64,000 nt of DNA from Cellulomonas shaoxiangyii (lineage in GTDB: Bacteria > Actinomycetota > Actinomycetes > Actinomycetales > Cellulomonadaceae). Below the pieces are notes generated by a model. The model saw only the letters and a program-made list of their open reading frames with translations, did no database searches and was not told the DNA's origin. The translations under genes were made by a program, and so were the position numbers. The stretch spans positions 3,410,001 to 3,474,000 of the forward strand of contig NZ_CP039291.1 of NCBI RefSeq assembly GCF_004798685.1, in the 5' to 3' direction. Below, piece after piece: positions 17,723-29,695 of the stretch; position 1 is the stretch's first letter; the number at the start of each line of letters is the position of its first letter.

Positions 17723-18358
17723 ATGCGCCTGCACGTCGCCGACCACCCGCTCGTCGCCCACAAGCTCGCCGTCCTGCGTGACGCGGAGACGCCGAGCCCG
17801 ACGTTCCGGCTGCTCGTCGACGAGCTCGTCACGCTGCTCGCCTACGAGGCGACGCGCGAGGTGCGCACGACCGAGGTCCGGATCACCACGCCGGTCGCCA
17901 CGACCACGGCGGTCAAGATCGCCGACCCGAGCCCCATCGTCGTGCCGATCCTGCGCGCGGGCCTCGGGATGCTCGAGGGCATGACGCGCCTGCTGCCGAC
18001 GGCCGAGGTCGGCTTCCTCGGCCTGCAGCGCGACGAGGAGACGCTCGAGGCGATCACGTACGCGAACCGCCTGCCCGACGACCTGACCGGCCGGCAGTGC
18101 TTCCTGCTCGACCCGATGCTCGCCACGGGCGCGACCCTCGTCGCGTCCATCGAGTACCTGCTGCAGCGCGGCGCACGCGACGTCACGGCGGTCTGCCTCA
18201 TCGCCGCGCCCGAGGGCCTCAAGGTGGTCGAGGAGTTCGTCGGCGACCGTGCGGACGTGCAGGTCGTCGTCGCGGCGGTCGACGAGCGGCTCGACGAGCA
18301 CGCGTACATCGTCCCGGGCCTCGGTGACGCGGGCGACCGCCTCTACGGCATCGTCTGA
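17723..18358 (+). CDS. upp: uracil phosphoribosyltransferase
   Basis: A 211-residue enzyme that makes UMP from uracil and PRPP in pyrimidine salvage. The start [20 protein letters not shown] is characteristic, [11 protein letters not shown] binds phosphate, the PRPP loop reads [11 protein letters not shown], and the C-terminus has GDAGDRLYG. The length matches the family. ATG at 17723. It is divergent from tadA. Confidence 0.95.
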   Translation: MRLHVADHPLVAHKLAVLRDAETPSPTFRLLVDELVTLLAYEATREVRTTEVRITTPVATTTAVKIADPSPIVVPILRAGLGMLEGMTRLLPTAEVGFLGLQRDEETLEAITYANRLPDDLTGRQCFLLDPMLATGATLVASIEYLLQRGARDVTAVCLIAAPEGLKVVEEFVGDRADVQVVVAAVDERLDEHAYIVPGLGDAGDRLYGIV

Positions 18359-18466
18359 CCGACGCCGTCGGCGCCGCCGGGCGCCGGCACGCCCGATTCG
18401 TCCCATGCCCTGAGACCGGTCCGGTAACGCGTGGACCGGTTCGTCCCGGCGTGCCACGATCGTCCC

Positions 18467-18559
18467 ATGAGCCCCGCCACGCGCCGACCCGTGCATGCCA
18501 CCCGCATGCAGGCGTCGGCCGTCGCGCGCCGGTGGTATCCGCGCTGCTGTCGCATCTGA
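18467..18559 (+). CDS. possible 30-codon leader peptide with adjacent cysteines
   Basis: An ORF of 30 codons ending RRWYPRCCRI and a stop lies 70 bp upstream of the next gene. CACGAT, a weak -10 match, sits six bases before its ATG, as in the leaderless genes here. Tandem Cys codons near the end of a short upstream ORF recall cysteine-responsive attenuation peptides of actinobacteria. It may equally be chance. Confidence 0.4.
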   Translation: MSPATRRPVHATRMQASAVARRWYPRCCRI

Positions 18560-18629
18560 CGCCGCCCGCCACCCGCCCCGCCGGCTCCGCACCACGCGTC
18601 GACGCCGGTCCGTTCGTCCGGAGACAGCC

Positions 18630-19004
18630 ATGACCGCACCCGCGACCGCGCGCGTCCGCCGCCCGTCGGCCGTCGCACCCACCCCTCCCCCGGTCCCCGC
18701 CGACCCGCCGCGCGCGGCCCTCGTGCTGTACGTGAGCCTGCCGGCCGGCGCCGACGAGCCCGCACCGAGCGCCGCCGAGCTGGCCGAGGCCGCCGAGATG
18801 CTCCGCGAGCTCGCGCAGGACCTGCTGCCGACCGCGCAGACGGCGACCGCCCTGTCCCTCGTGCCGGGCACCAGCGGCGACGTGCGCCGCATCGGTGACC
18901 GGATCTCCCACCTGCGGCTGCTCCCGCCCGAGGCGGACGAGCCCGGCGCCCCCGCGCCCCTGCCGCTCCCTGACGTCCTCGCCGGCTCGGGGGACGCCGG
19001 CTGA
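18630..19004 (+). CDS. hypothetical protein (124 aa)
   Basis: A 124-residue protein with a proline-rich N-terminus, a strand (AALVLYVSLPAG), a helix (SAAELAEAAEMLRELAQDLL) and a second strand/helix pair. I recognise no family. The ATG at 18630 follows GGAG at eight bases. The 30-codon Cys-containing ORF lies 70 bp upstream and could regulate it. It is convergent with the sigma-fusion gene across a strong hairpin. Confidence 0.55.
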   Translation: MTAPATARVRRPSAVAPTPPPVPADPPRAALVLYVSLPAGADEPAPSAAELAEAAEMLRELAQDLLPTAQTATALSLVPGTSGDVRRIGDRISHLRLLPPEADEPGAPAPLPLPDVLAGSGDAG

Positions 19005-19012
19005 GGACGCGC

Positions 19013-19062
19013 GCTGCCGGGCCGGCGTCCTGGGATCGGGGGACCCCGGTCGGCCCGGCAGC
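19013..19062. terminator. hairpin between convergent genes
   Basis: GCTGCCGGGCC and GGCCCGGCAGC form a perfect 11-bp stem with a 28-base loop. It lies between the stop codons of the 124-residue protein and the sigma-fusion gene and could serve both directions. Confidence 0.6.
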
Positions 19063-19118
19063 GCACCCCCGCCCGACCCGGGCGTCCGCACCGCGCTCGA
19101 CCCCGCGCCGGCGTGGCG

Positions 19119-22100
19119 TCAGCGCTGCCGCGAGGAGACCCCCTCGGGCGCGACCGTGCGCACCGTGACGACCCCGATGAGGTACTGGTCGGACGACGTG
19201 GTGGGCGTGAGCGTGCCGACGTCCGAGGTGAGCACGACGTCCTCGAACCCCTTCGCGTCGACGCCGAGCGCGTTCGGGTACCGCCAGCCGGTCGCCGTCG
19301 AGTCGAACGCGTTGGCGCGCGAGCCGCCGCGGACCACCTGCGTGCCGTCCCAGCGCAACGGGGTGAGCGCGCCGACGCCCGACAGGGACAGCCGGTCGTC
19401 ACCGGACCCGCGGTCGCCCTCCCAGGCGACCACGCCGATGCGCGCACGCGTGCCGGCCTCGGCGACGAACGCGAACGCGGGGGCCGCGGCCGCCCGGCCG
19501 ATCCACGCACCGCCCTGGTGCACCGTCACCGAGGCGCCGTCGGCGGCCTCGGTCCCGTGCACCACCACGAGCGACCAGCCGGCGTAGTAGGTGGGGTCGC
19601 GGTCGGTGCGCGCGTCGCTGACCGCCGCGTCGGCCAGCGCCCACGCCCCCGCGCCGCCGCGCGCGACCAGGTCGGTGACGTCCGCGGCCGCCTGGTAGTA
19701 GGAGCGTCCCGCGTTGTCCGCGACCTGCGTCACGGCGTCGGCGCCGACGCGCACGTCGGTCCAGGTGCCGTCGGGGGCGCGCAGGCGTGCGGTCGTCAGG
19801 TCGCCGGTCCACCCGTCCTCGGGACCGCGCACGCCGGACCAGTAGAGCCCTGCCCACACGACCGGGCGGCCCGCCGGCAGCGCGAGACGCGTCTCGGAGG
19901 AGACCGGCACGGCGGACCGCGGGCCGGGCGGCGGCGCGTCGTCGAGCGGGCGCATGTCGAGGCCGTTGTTGTCGTCGGCGCGGTGCACGGACGGGCACGG
20001 CACGGTCGGCCCGTACCGGCAGACCAGCAGGGGCGCGCCCACCTCGACCACGTCGAGGTCCCCGAGACCCGACCACACGGGCGTGAGGTTCGCCGACGAG
20101 GCGACGACCCGGACGGAGGCGGTCGCCTCGGCGGCGCCCGTGCCGGTGACCCGGATCTCGGCCGTGCCGTGGAGCGCACCCGCGACACGCACGTTGAGCT
20201 GCACGGGCAAGGTCGTGCCCGCCGGCACGCGGCCGAGGTCGCAGGCGACCTCACGCCCGGACGCGTCGGTGGCGGCGCAGCCGTCGGTGCTCGGGACGAC
20301 GGCGTCGGGGTCGTACGTCACGCCGCGCGGCAGGGTCACGCGTGCGACGACGTCGGCGGCGTCGGCGCCCGGGCGTCCGTGCTGCGGCCCGGCGGCCCCC
20401 ACGACGAACGCGAGCACGCCCCCGCCGTCGCCGTCGGCGACCGCGGCGGCGTCGCTCACGGTCACGACCGGGGCGACGCCGGACACCGCCACCAGCGCGG
20501 GCGCCGGCAGGTCGGCGTCGTCGGCGGACACGGCGACGCTCACGACGCCGAGCGGCCCGACCGCGCCGGCGGCACCGGTCAGGCGCGCCACGACGCGCGC
20601 GGTCGCACCGGGCGCGAGCGGCTCGGCGAGCCGGCAGACGACGTCGGCGCCCTCGCTCGTGCAGCCGTCGGCCGCCGCGGGCGGGGTGCCGGCCGGCGGG
20701 GTGAGGCGCACGGTGACGCCCGTCGCGGGCAGGTCACCGGTGTTGGTGACGTCGACGGGGACGTCCGTAGCGGGTCCGAGCGCCACCTCGACGGCACCGG
20801 GGACGGCGAGCGTCGGCGCGGCGGGCCGGACCACGGTGTAGGGCACGGACGTGCGGGCGGCGTCGCGGCCGGCGGCCGGGCGCAGGACGGCCTCGAGGGC
20901 GCCCCCGGCCGGCGCGGTCCCGCCCGCCGCCGTGAGCGCGAGGGTGAGCGTGGTGCCCTCCCGGGGGCCCAGGGCCGGGAGCCGGCACCGCGTCGTGCCG
21001 TCCTCGGGGGCGCACGACCAGGGCGCGGCGGCCTGGGCGCCGACGCCGCGGGGCAGGGCGAGGTCCACCGTGGCCGGGGCGTCGGCGGTGACCGGGGACC
21101 CGCCGACGTTGACGAGGCCGAGCGTGGTGGTCCGCGTACGGCCGGCCACGAGCTGCACGCCGGCGTGCTGGCCGGCGGGCACGAGCCGTGCGGGCGACGG
21201 CGCCACGACCAGCGGCAGCGCCGGCGGTGCCCACACTCGCGTGGCGCCGGTGATCCGCAGCCCGACGCTCAGGCCGTCCGCGGGCACGAACGCCTCGTCG
21301 ATGCTGACGCGCAGCACCAGCCGGACCGCGGTGCGGGGCGGCAGCTCGGGCAGGGCGCACGCAGCCTGGTGCTCGCCGGCGGGCGCACACACCCACCCGT
21401 CCGTGACGAGCGGCGCGAACCCCGCGCCGACGGCGATGATGCCGGCGATGCCGTCCACGCGGACGCCGGGCGGCAGCGTCACTTCCGCCCGCAGGTCCAC
21501 GGCGGGGCGGTCGCCGTCGTTGCGCACCGTCAGGCCGAGCTCCTGACCGGCGCTGCCCGCGGCGAGGACGATGCCGCCGTCGGGCGGTTCGACGACCACG
21601 TCCGGTGCGGGTGGCGGCCCGGGGTCAGGCGGCGGTGTCGGCTCGGGCGGCGGGCCGGCGGACGGGACGGGCGCGGGGGCGTCCGCGGCGTCGGGCGGCG
21701 GGCCCGCGAGCACGGGGCCGTCGTCACCCGGCTCGCTGATGCCGCCCGCGCCGGTGTCGTCGGTGTCGCCTGTGTCGCCTGTGTCGCCTGTGTCGCCCGT
21801 GTCGTCGGTGTCGCCCGCCGGCGGGAGGGTCGGCAGGTCGGTCGGGCTCACGGTCGGTGTGGGCTCCGCGGTGGGCGTGGCGGCGTCGGCGGTCGGCGCC
21901 AGCGTGCTGCCGGACACCGTGGGGCTCGCCGTCGGTGCGGCGACGCCGTCCGCCGGGCCACCGAGCAGCTGCACCGCCCCCACCACGGTCGCGGCCACGA
22001 CGGCGACCGCGCCGACCGTCACGGCGGCGGCCGTGGCCGTCATGCCGCCGAGCACGGCCGTGAGGCCGGTCGCCGCGGCCGCCGCACCGGCGCCGCCGGC

Positions 22101-23144
22101 GGCAGCCGCGGCACCCGCGCTCGCGACACCGGCCCCTGCGACGCCGGCCGCCGCGGCGCCGCTCGCCGCGGCCACGCCGGCGGGTGCGGTCGCGGCGCCC
22201 GCGGCCAGGCCCGCCGTCGCCCCGCCGCCCGCGGCCGTCCCGCTCGCCGCCGCACCGCCGGCCGTCGCCCCCGCCGCACCGCCCACGGCCGGCTGCACCG
22301 CGAGCGCCGCCGTGCCGGCCGCCACGCCGCCGCCCACCGGCAGCGGGTGCCGCAGCGCCGCGACGCCGAGCAGACCCAGCACGAGCGGAGCCACGACGGC
22401 GCGCATGCCGTGGTTGACGTCGCCGAGCTCGAGCACGAGCGCGCGGCAGTCGCCGCACTCGTCGAGGTGCCGCTCGACCTGCGCGGTGTCGCGCGTGCCC
22501 AGTCCGCCGCGCACGTACGACCCGAGCTTGGCCGCGACGCTGCGGCAGCCGTCGTCGAGCGGGTCCTGCAGGTGCTGCTGGAGGTAGGCCTGACGCAGCC
22601 CCTCGCGGGCGCGGTACGCCAGGGCCGCGGTGCTGTTGGCGCTCAGCCCGAGCACGGGGGCGATCTCGGCCGGCGTCAGCCCCTCGACCTCGGAGTGCCA
22701 CAGGACCGCCTGCCACCGCTCGGGGAGCGAGCGGAAGGCGCGGGCGACGACGCTGCGCTCGAACCCGGCGAGCGCGGGGGCCTCCGCCGCGTCGACGGGC
22801 GTCGCCGCGGTCTCGAGCGTCGCGACGTCGTCGGTCGGCTCGACGCGCCGGCCCGCGTGACGGTGCACCGTGGCGGTGCGCCGCACCGCCGTGAAGAGGT
22901 AGGCGCGGAAGGCGACCTCGGGTCCCGCTCCCCCGCGGATGGCGCGGTGGACCGCGGCGAAGGCGTCGGCGACGACGTCCTCGGCGTCGGGCGCGGAGTC
23001 GGTGTACTGCCGCGCGACCACGAGCGCGGCGCCGACGTGCCGCTCGTACAGGTGGCCGAAGGCGCTCCCGTCGCCCGCCCGCGTCGCGCGCAGCAGGGCG
23101 GCGTCATCGTCGATGACGCCGTCCGTGCCCGCGGAAGCCACCAC
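19119..23144 (-). CDS. ECF sigma factor fused to zinc-finger anti-sigma segment, membrane span and large surface region
   Basis: A 1341-residue chimera. Sigma region 2 spans about residues 14-72 and region 4 about 133-188 (LTPAEIAPVLGLSANSTAAL). An anti-sigma zinc finger follows, with HLDECGDC at His226, Cys230 and Cys233. Then come a short hydrophobic stretch (~246-262), ~100 residues of Ala/Gly, a stronger membrane span (~365-393), a Thr/Pro linker and a (GDT)n tract (~441-470). The remaining ~870 residues have repeated DUF11-like beta-sandwich sequence and a C-terminal domain with WAGLYWSG. Such a layout would tether a sigma factor to the membrane and require proteolysis for release. The GTG start follows AGGAGT. 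One continuous frame, no frameshift. Confidence 0.85.
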   Translation of the reverse strand: MVASAGTDGVIDDDAALLRATRAGDGSAFGHLYERHVGAALVVARQYTDSAPDAEDVVADAFAAVHRAIRGGAGPEVAFRAYLFTAVRRTATVHRHAGRRVEPTDDVATLETAATPVDAAEAPALAGFERSVVARAFRSLPERWQAVLWHSEVEGLTPAEIAPVLGLSANSTAALAYRAREGLRQAYLQQHLQDPLDDGCRSVAAKLGSYVRGGLGTRDTAQVERHLDECGDCRALVLELGDVNHGMRAVVAPLVLGLLGVAALRHPLPVGGGVAAGTAALAVQPAVGGAAGATAGGAAASGTAAGGGATAGLAAGAATAPAGVAAASGAAAAGVAGAGVASAGAAAAAGGAGAAAAATGLTAVLGGMTATAAAVTVGAVAVVAATVVGAVQLLGGPADGVAAPTASPTVSGSTLAPTADAATPTAEPTPTVSPTDLPTLPPAGDTDDTGDTGDTGDTGDTDDTGAGGISEPGDDGPVLAGPPPDAADAPAPVPSAGPPPEPTPPPDPGPPPAPDVVVEPPDGGIVLAAGSAGQELGLTVRNDGDRPAVDLRAEVTLPPGVRVDGIAGIIAVGAGFAPLVTDGWVCAPAGEHQAACALPELPPRTAVRLVLRVSIDEAFVPADGLSVGLRITGATRVWAPPALPLVVAPSPARLVPAGQHAGVQLVAGRTRTTTLGLVNVGGSPVTADAPATVDLALPRGVGAQAAAPWSCAPEDGTTRCRLPALGPREGTTLTLALTAAGGTAPAGGALEAVLRPAAGRDAARTSVPYTVVRPAAPTLAVPGAVEVALGPATDVPVDVTNTGDLPATGVTVRLTPPAGTPPAAADGCTSEGADVVCRLAEPLAPGATARVVARLTGAAGAVGPLGVVSVAVSADDADLPAPALVAVSGVAPVVTVSDAAAVADGDGGGVLAFVVGAAGPQHGRPGADAADVVARVTLPRGVTYDPDAVVPSTDGCAATDASGREVACDLGRVPAGTTLPVQLNVRVAGALHGTAEIRVTGTGAAEATASVRVVASSANLTPVWSGLGDLDVVEVGAPLLVCRYGPTVPCPSVHRADDNNGLDMRPLDDAPPPGPRSAVPVSSETRLALPAGRPVVWAGLYWSGVRGPEDGWTGDLTTARLRAPDGTWTDVRVGADAVTQVADNAGRSYYQAAADVTDLVARGGAGAWALADAAVSDARTDRDPTYYAGWSLVVVHGTEAADGASVTVHQGGAWIGRAAAAPAFAFVAEAGTRARIGVVAWEGDRGSGDDRLSLSGVGALTPLRWDGTQVVRGGSRANAFDSTATGWRYPNALGVDAKGFEDVVLTSDVGTLTPTTSSDQYLIGVVTVRTVAPEGVSSRQR

Positions 23145-23407
23145 GCCGGGACTCCTGTCGCAGTCTGGTTTGCTCGCAAGCCTGCCATAACCGACTGATC
23201 GGATGAACCCGGCGGACGACGCGCGGAACGATCGCCGGCGCCGGCGTCCCGGCCACCGTGCCGCGGCGCGCGCCCGGACCAGCGCGGACGCGCAGCTGGA
23301 CACCGGACGGGTGAATTGGGCCGGTCGTCTGAGCCGATCGGGTGACGGCGCGCAGATCGGTGCCCGAACCCGCGTCATGACCGCGACCGTGCCCCCTCTC
23401 ATCCGGT

Positions 23408-24259
23408 GTGACGATGCACATCGGCAAGGACGGTCGCGCCTTCCCGGAGGAGCTGCGCGAGCGCTGGCGCGCGCGCAGCGTGGGCTCCGTGTGGCGGCGC
23501 CCCTCCGACTGGTACCACCCGGCGGTGGACGCGCTCGCCGGCGCGGTGCTGCACGACGGCGACCCGGCGACGCCCGCGTGGGACCTCGGCCGGGCGCGCG
23601 GCGAGAGCGGCGTCGGCATCGGGGAGGCGGTCGACGACCTCGTGTGCCTCTACCGCTCGACCGGCCGCACCGACCCGCCGATGGACGCGGTCCGCGCGCT
23701 GAACGAGGGCTGGGCCGACGCGCAGGCCGAGCTCGTCCTGACCGGCGGGTGCGTCGACGCGGAGACAGGCCTGCCCACGCAGCAGTACCTCGGCGTGCGG
23801 CTCGCGGAGGCGTACCTCGAGGCGGAGCGGCAGGACGCCGACCCGGCGTCGCTGCACGGGCTGGCGGTCGTGGACGTCGCCGCCGGGCACGTCACCGGCT
23901 TCCTGCGCGCCGCACGGTCTGCCGCCGCCGGGGCGGCGCTGCGGTCCGCGTTCGGCACGGGCCATCCCATGGCCACGCTGGGCGGCGGCGTCTTCGTGGT
24001 CCTCACGCGCACCGACGACGACCTCGACGCGCGCATCGCCGCGCTGCGCGCCGACGTCGCCGACCGCAACCGGGACGTCGACGTGCGCCTCGCGACCCGC
24101 CAGCCGGTCCGCGTCTGGCACGAGCCGCTGCCGGGGACGCACGCGGCCGCGCTGCACCGGCTGACGCAGCTCGCGCGCCCGGAGCCGTGGACGGGGATCC
24201 CCCGGCCCGCGCTCCCGCCGACGCTCGGGGACCCGCGGGCCGACGACCTGCCGGGCTGA
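23408..24259 (+). CDS. degenerate GGDEF-like domain protein
   Basis: About 283 residues. From residue ~118 the sequence follows the diguanylate cyclase pattern: a TGLPTQQYLGVRLAEAY entry, LAVVDVAAG for the first strand, FGTGHPMATLGGGVFVVL where GGDEF would be, and a closing helix. The signature reads GGGVF, so the acidic catalytic residue is missing and cyclase activity is unlikely. The first ~115 residues are helical and unassigned. It is divergent from the sigma-fusion gene across 263 bp. Start at GTG 23408 or ATG 23414; neither has a strong ribosome site. Confidence 0.55.
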   Translation: MTMHIGKDGRAFPEELRERWRARSVGSVWRRPSDWYHPAVDALAGAVLHDGDPATPAWDLGRARGESGVGIGEAVDDLVCLYRSTGRTDPPMDAVRALNEGWADAQAELVLTGGCVDAETGLPTQQYLGVRLAEAYLEAERQDADPASLHGLAVVDVAAGHVTGFLRAARSAAAGAALRSAFGTGHPMATLGGGVFVVLTRTDDDLDARIAALRADVADRNRDVDVRLATRQPVRVWHEPLPGTHAAALHRLTQLARPEPWTGIPRPALPPTLGDPRADDLPG

Positions 24260-24380
24260 CCCGCTGCACCGCCCGGTCGGCTCCCGGCGCGGCGCCGCTG
24301 GTGGTCGCAGGGACGGTCGCTCCGTGACCGCGATTTGACCGGATCGCGACCAAGGGCGAGACATGTGACGTACGCGGGGT

Positions 24381-24386
24381 TACGGT
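24381..24386 (+). promoter_or_regulatory. leaderless -10 box of the kinase gene
   Basis: TACGGT, six bases before the ATG at 24393. No ribosome binding site precedes that ATG. Confidence 0.5.
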
Positions 24387-24392
24387 CGTTTC

Positions 24393-25136
24393 ATGCCTCC
24401 GGCCGAAGTCGCACCGACGGACCCGGCTCGCGCCGCCGACGTCCCGGGCCGGCTGCTGACCTCGGGCGCCTCCGCGGACCTCTACGCGATCGACGACGAC
24501 CGGGTCCTGCGCCGCTACCGGGACGGTCGGGACGTGACGCCCGAGCGCCTGCTGCTGGACCACCTGGCCGCCCACGGCTTCCCCGCCCCGCGCGTCGACG
24601 ACGCCGCCGGTGCGGACCTCGTCATGGAGTGGCTGCACGGGCCGACGATGCTGCAGGCGCTCGGCGCCGGAGAGATGACGCTGCACGACGCCGGCGAGCT
24701 GCTCGCGGACCTGCACCTGCGCCTGCACGACGTCCCGGCACCGGCCGGGTGGCGGCCCACGGGGGCGGGCGACGCCGCGGCCGGTCCGGTCGTCGTCCAC
24801 CTCGACCTGCACCCCGGCACGGTGGTGCTGACGGAGCGTGGCCCGTTCGTCGTCGACTGGGCGCACGCCCGGCCCGCCTCCGCGGAGCTCGATGTCGCCG
24901 TGTCGGCGCTGATCGTCGCCGAGGTCGCGGTCGACGCCGGCGGGGACTACTCGCAGGCGGCGCGCGCCCTGCTCGCGTCGTTCCTGCACGCGAGCGACAT
25001 CGACGCCGTCGCCGCGCTCGACGAGGCCGCGGCGCTCCGCGCGAACGACCCGCAGCTCGTGCCGGGCGAGCGCGAGCTGGTGCAGGACGCCGCCGCGCTG
25101 GTGCGCACGCTGGTCAGCCTGACCGCGCGCCGCTGA
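24393..25136 (+). CDS. phosphotransferase of the aminoglycoside/choline kinase fold
   Basis: A 247-residue small kinase-fold protein. The Brenner motif reads VVHLDLHPGTVVLT (catalytic Asp in HLDLHP) and the metal-binding aspartate lies in PFVVDWAHA. The N-lobe has LLTSGASADLYAIDDDRVLRRY. It is shorter than drug-modifying APH enzymes, and the natural substrate is unknown; resistance should not be assumed. The leaderless-type start at 24393 is supported by TACGGT. A strong hairpin follows the stop. Confidence 0.75.
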   Translation: MPPAEVAPTDPARAADVPGRLLTSGASADLYAIDDDRVLRRYRDGRDVTPERLLLDHLAAHGFPAPRVDDAAGADLVMEWLHGPTMLQALGAGEMTLHDAGELLADLHLRLHDVPAPAGWRPTGAGDAAAGPVVVHLDLHPGTVVLTERGPFVVDWAHARPASAELDVAVSALIVAEVAVDAGGDYSQAARALLASFLHASDIDAVAALDEAAALRANDPQLVPGERELVQDAAALVRTLVSLTARR

Positions 25137-25164
25137 CCCCTGCGTGCGTCTGCCCGGACGTGCC

Positions 25165-25197
25165 GAAGGCCGCTCCCGGCGGGCCGGGGCGGCCTTC
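25165..25197 (+). terminator. terminator of the phosphotransferase gene
   Basis: GAAGGCCGC and GCGGCCTTC form a perfect stem with a GC-rich loop, 28 bp after the stop codon. Confidence 0.65.
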
Positions 25198-25251
25198 GTG
25201 CGGTGCGGCCCAGCCGCGCGCGGGGGGTCGGTGTGCGGGTCGTGCCCGGCG

Positions 25252-25548
25252 TCAGCGCGGGGCGAACGTCAGGCAGTCGGCCAGGTCGTGACCGGCGCCG
25301 ACGCGGATCGAGTCCGCGCCGCACTCCAGGTGCGCGTTGTGCTGGCAGTCCTGCCGCTGGCAGGCGCCGACGTGCGAGACGACCTTGTCGAGCCCGCCCT
25401 TGGCGCTCAGCGGGATGAAGGTCGCGCACTGCGCGTCCCCGGTGCCGCCGACCGTGATCGCCGCAGCGTGGCACGAGTGGTGGTCGTTGTAGGAACAGCC
25501 GTCGACCGAGCACGAGGCGACGGGAGGAAGCTCTGCGAGGGTGCTCAT
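25252..25548 (-). CDS. tandem DUF1540 cysteine-rich protein
   Basis: A 98-residue protein made of two copies of a ~35-residue metal-binding-type module: CSVDGCSYNDHHSCHAAAI ending in CATF, and CQRQDCQHNAHLECGADSI ending in CLTF. Each has the CxxxxCxYNxxxxC pattern of DUF1540, which is thought to bind zinc. The ATG at 25548 has GGAGG upstream. Function in the cell is unknown. A DtxR-like box lies about 125 bp upstream. Confidence 0.85.
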   Translation of the reverse strand: MSTLAELPPVASCSVDGCSYNDHHSCHAAAITVGGTGDAQCATFIPLSAKGGLDKVVSHVGACQRQDCQHNAHLECGADSIRVGAGHDLADCLTFAPR

Positions 25549-25670
25549 TCCGGACCTCCGAGTCAGGCGCGATCCGTGCCGCAGCACGGCGTTCCTTCTC
25601 GACGGTAGACCCGTGCCGCCGGTCCCGCCACCAAGGAAGGACTGGCTAATCTGCAGGTCAGAGGCACTTT

Positions 25671-25689
25671 TCAGGTGAGGCTACCCTTC
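25671..25689. promoter_or_regulatory. DtxR/IdeR-like box
   Basis: TCAGGTGAGGCTACCCTTC matches 14 of 19 positions of the iron-box consensus TTAGGTTAGGCTAACCTAA. It lies between the DUF1540 gene and the DinB gene. Only sequence resemblance supports it. Confidence 0.35.
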
Positions 25690-25788
25690 CCGGGCCGGCG
25701 TCCTCGCAGGTCGGGAGGGGTGATACGGCTTCGCGGGTACCGGGCACGGAGGGCGCAACCGTGCGCGGGGCCAGGCCGCCGCGGTCGC

Positions 25789-26331
25789 CTACTCCCCGAC
25801 CCGACCGTCGACGGCCTCGCGCAGCAGGTCGGCGTGCCCGTTGTGCCGCGCGTACTCCTCGACCATGTGCGTCATCACCCAGCGCAGGCTCGGCGACCGC
25901 CCGTCCGGCCAGCGCCTGCGGGTCGTCCCGCTCAGTCCGCCGGCGTGGAAGGCCTCGGCGGCTGCGGTCCGGGCGCGGGCGACGGACTGCTCCCACAGGG
26001 CCCGCAGCACCTCGGGTTCGTCGGTTCGTGCGGAGTCCCACTCCCAGTCGGGGGTCGCTGCCCAGTCGACGGACGCCCACGGCTCCCGCCGTGGCTCGTC
26101 GTTCAGCCACCGCCCGAACCAGTCGTCCTCGACGTACGCCAGGTGCTTCATCAGGCCGGCCAGCGTCATGCTGCTCGGAGGCAGCCGCCGGGACATCTGC
26201 ACGGCGGTCAGGTCCGCGCTCTTCCAGGCGAACGTCGCGCGCTGGTGGTCGAGGAATCCGCTGAGCGTCGCCCACTCGTCGCCGTCGAGCGGGGGCCCCG
26301 GTCGGCCGTGCTCGTCGAGAGTCGCTGCCAT
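25789..26331 (-). CDS. DinB/DUF664 family protein
   Basis: A 180-residue four-helix-bundle protein of the DinB superfamily. The metal-site histidines are visible in LAGLMKHLAYVEDDWF and WVMTHMVEEYARHNGHADLL. Many actinobacterial members act as metal-dependent thiol (mycothiol or bacillithiol) transferases, but the substrate here is unknown. The start codon is the ATG at 26331. It is a single gene downstream of nothing obvious. Confidence 0.82.
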   Translation of the reverse strand: MAATLDEHGRPGPPLDGDEWATLSGFLDHQRATFAWKSADLTAVQMSRRLPPSSMTLAGLMKHLAYVEDDWFGRWLNDEPRREPWASVDWAATPDWEWDSARTDEPEVLRALWEQSVARARTAAAEAFHAGGLSGTTRRRWPDGRSPSLRWVMTHMVEEYARHNGHADLLREAVDGRVGE

Positions 26332-26423
26332 GACCGCACAGTAGTCAGGCCACCGCCGGCTTCACCCAACCAGCCGCGGCCACCGCACCCGGGCCGGTGA
26401 CGCGGCGCGTGCTGCGGCCACGA

Positions 26424-26474
26424 CAGCGAGCACCGGAGATCCGGCGTCGGCCGGTACGACTCCGATGCTCGCTG
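26424..26474 (-). terminator. terminator of the nrdHIEF operon
   Basis: CAGCGAGCACCGGAG and CTCCGATGCTCGCTG pair over 15 bp with one wobble; a smaller hairpin lies in the loop. It begins 38 bp after the nrdF stop. Confidence 0.55.
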
Positions 26475-26511
26475 CCCGACGACACCGGGCGTCGTCAGGG
26501 ACGGGCGGGGA

Positions 26512-29695
<3,184 letters not shown>

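Noticed and set aside
21740..21820. The GTGTCGCCT-type tract as a regulatory repeat
   Set aside because: It is in frame inside the sigma-fusion gene and encodes the (GDT)n linker, so it is explained as coding repeat.
24393..25136. Calling the two APH-fold kinases (24393 and 49123) antibiotic resistance genes
   Set aside because: The fold is shared by many metabolite kinases and neither shows features that decide for a drug substrate.
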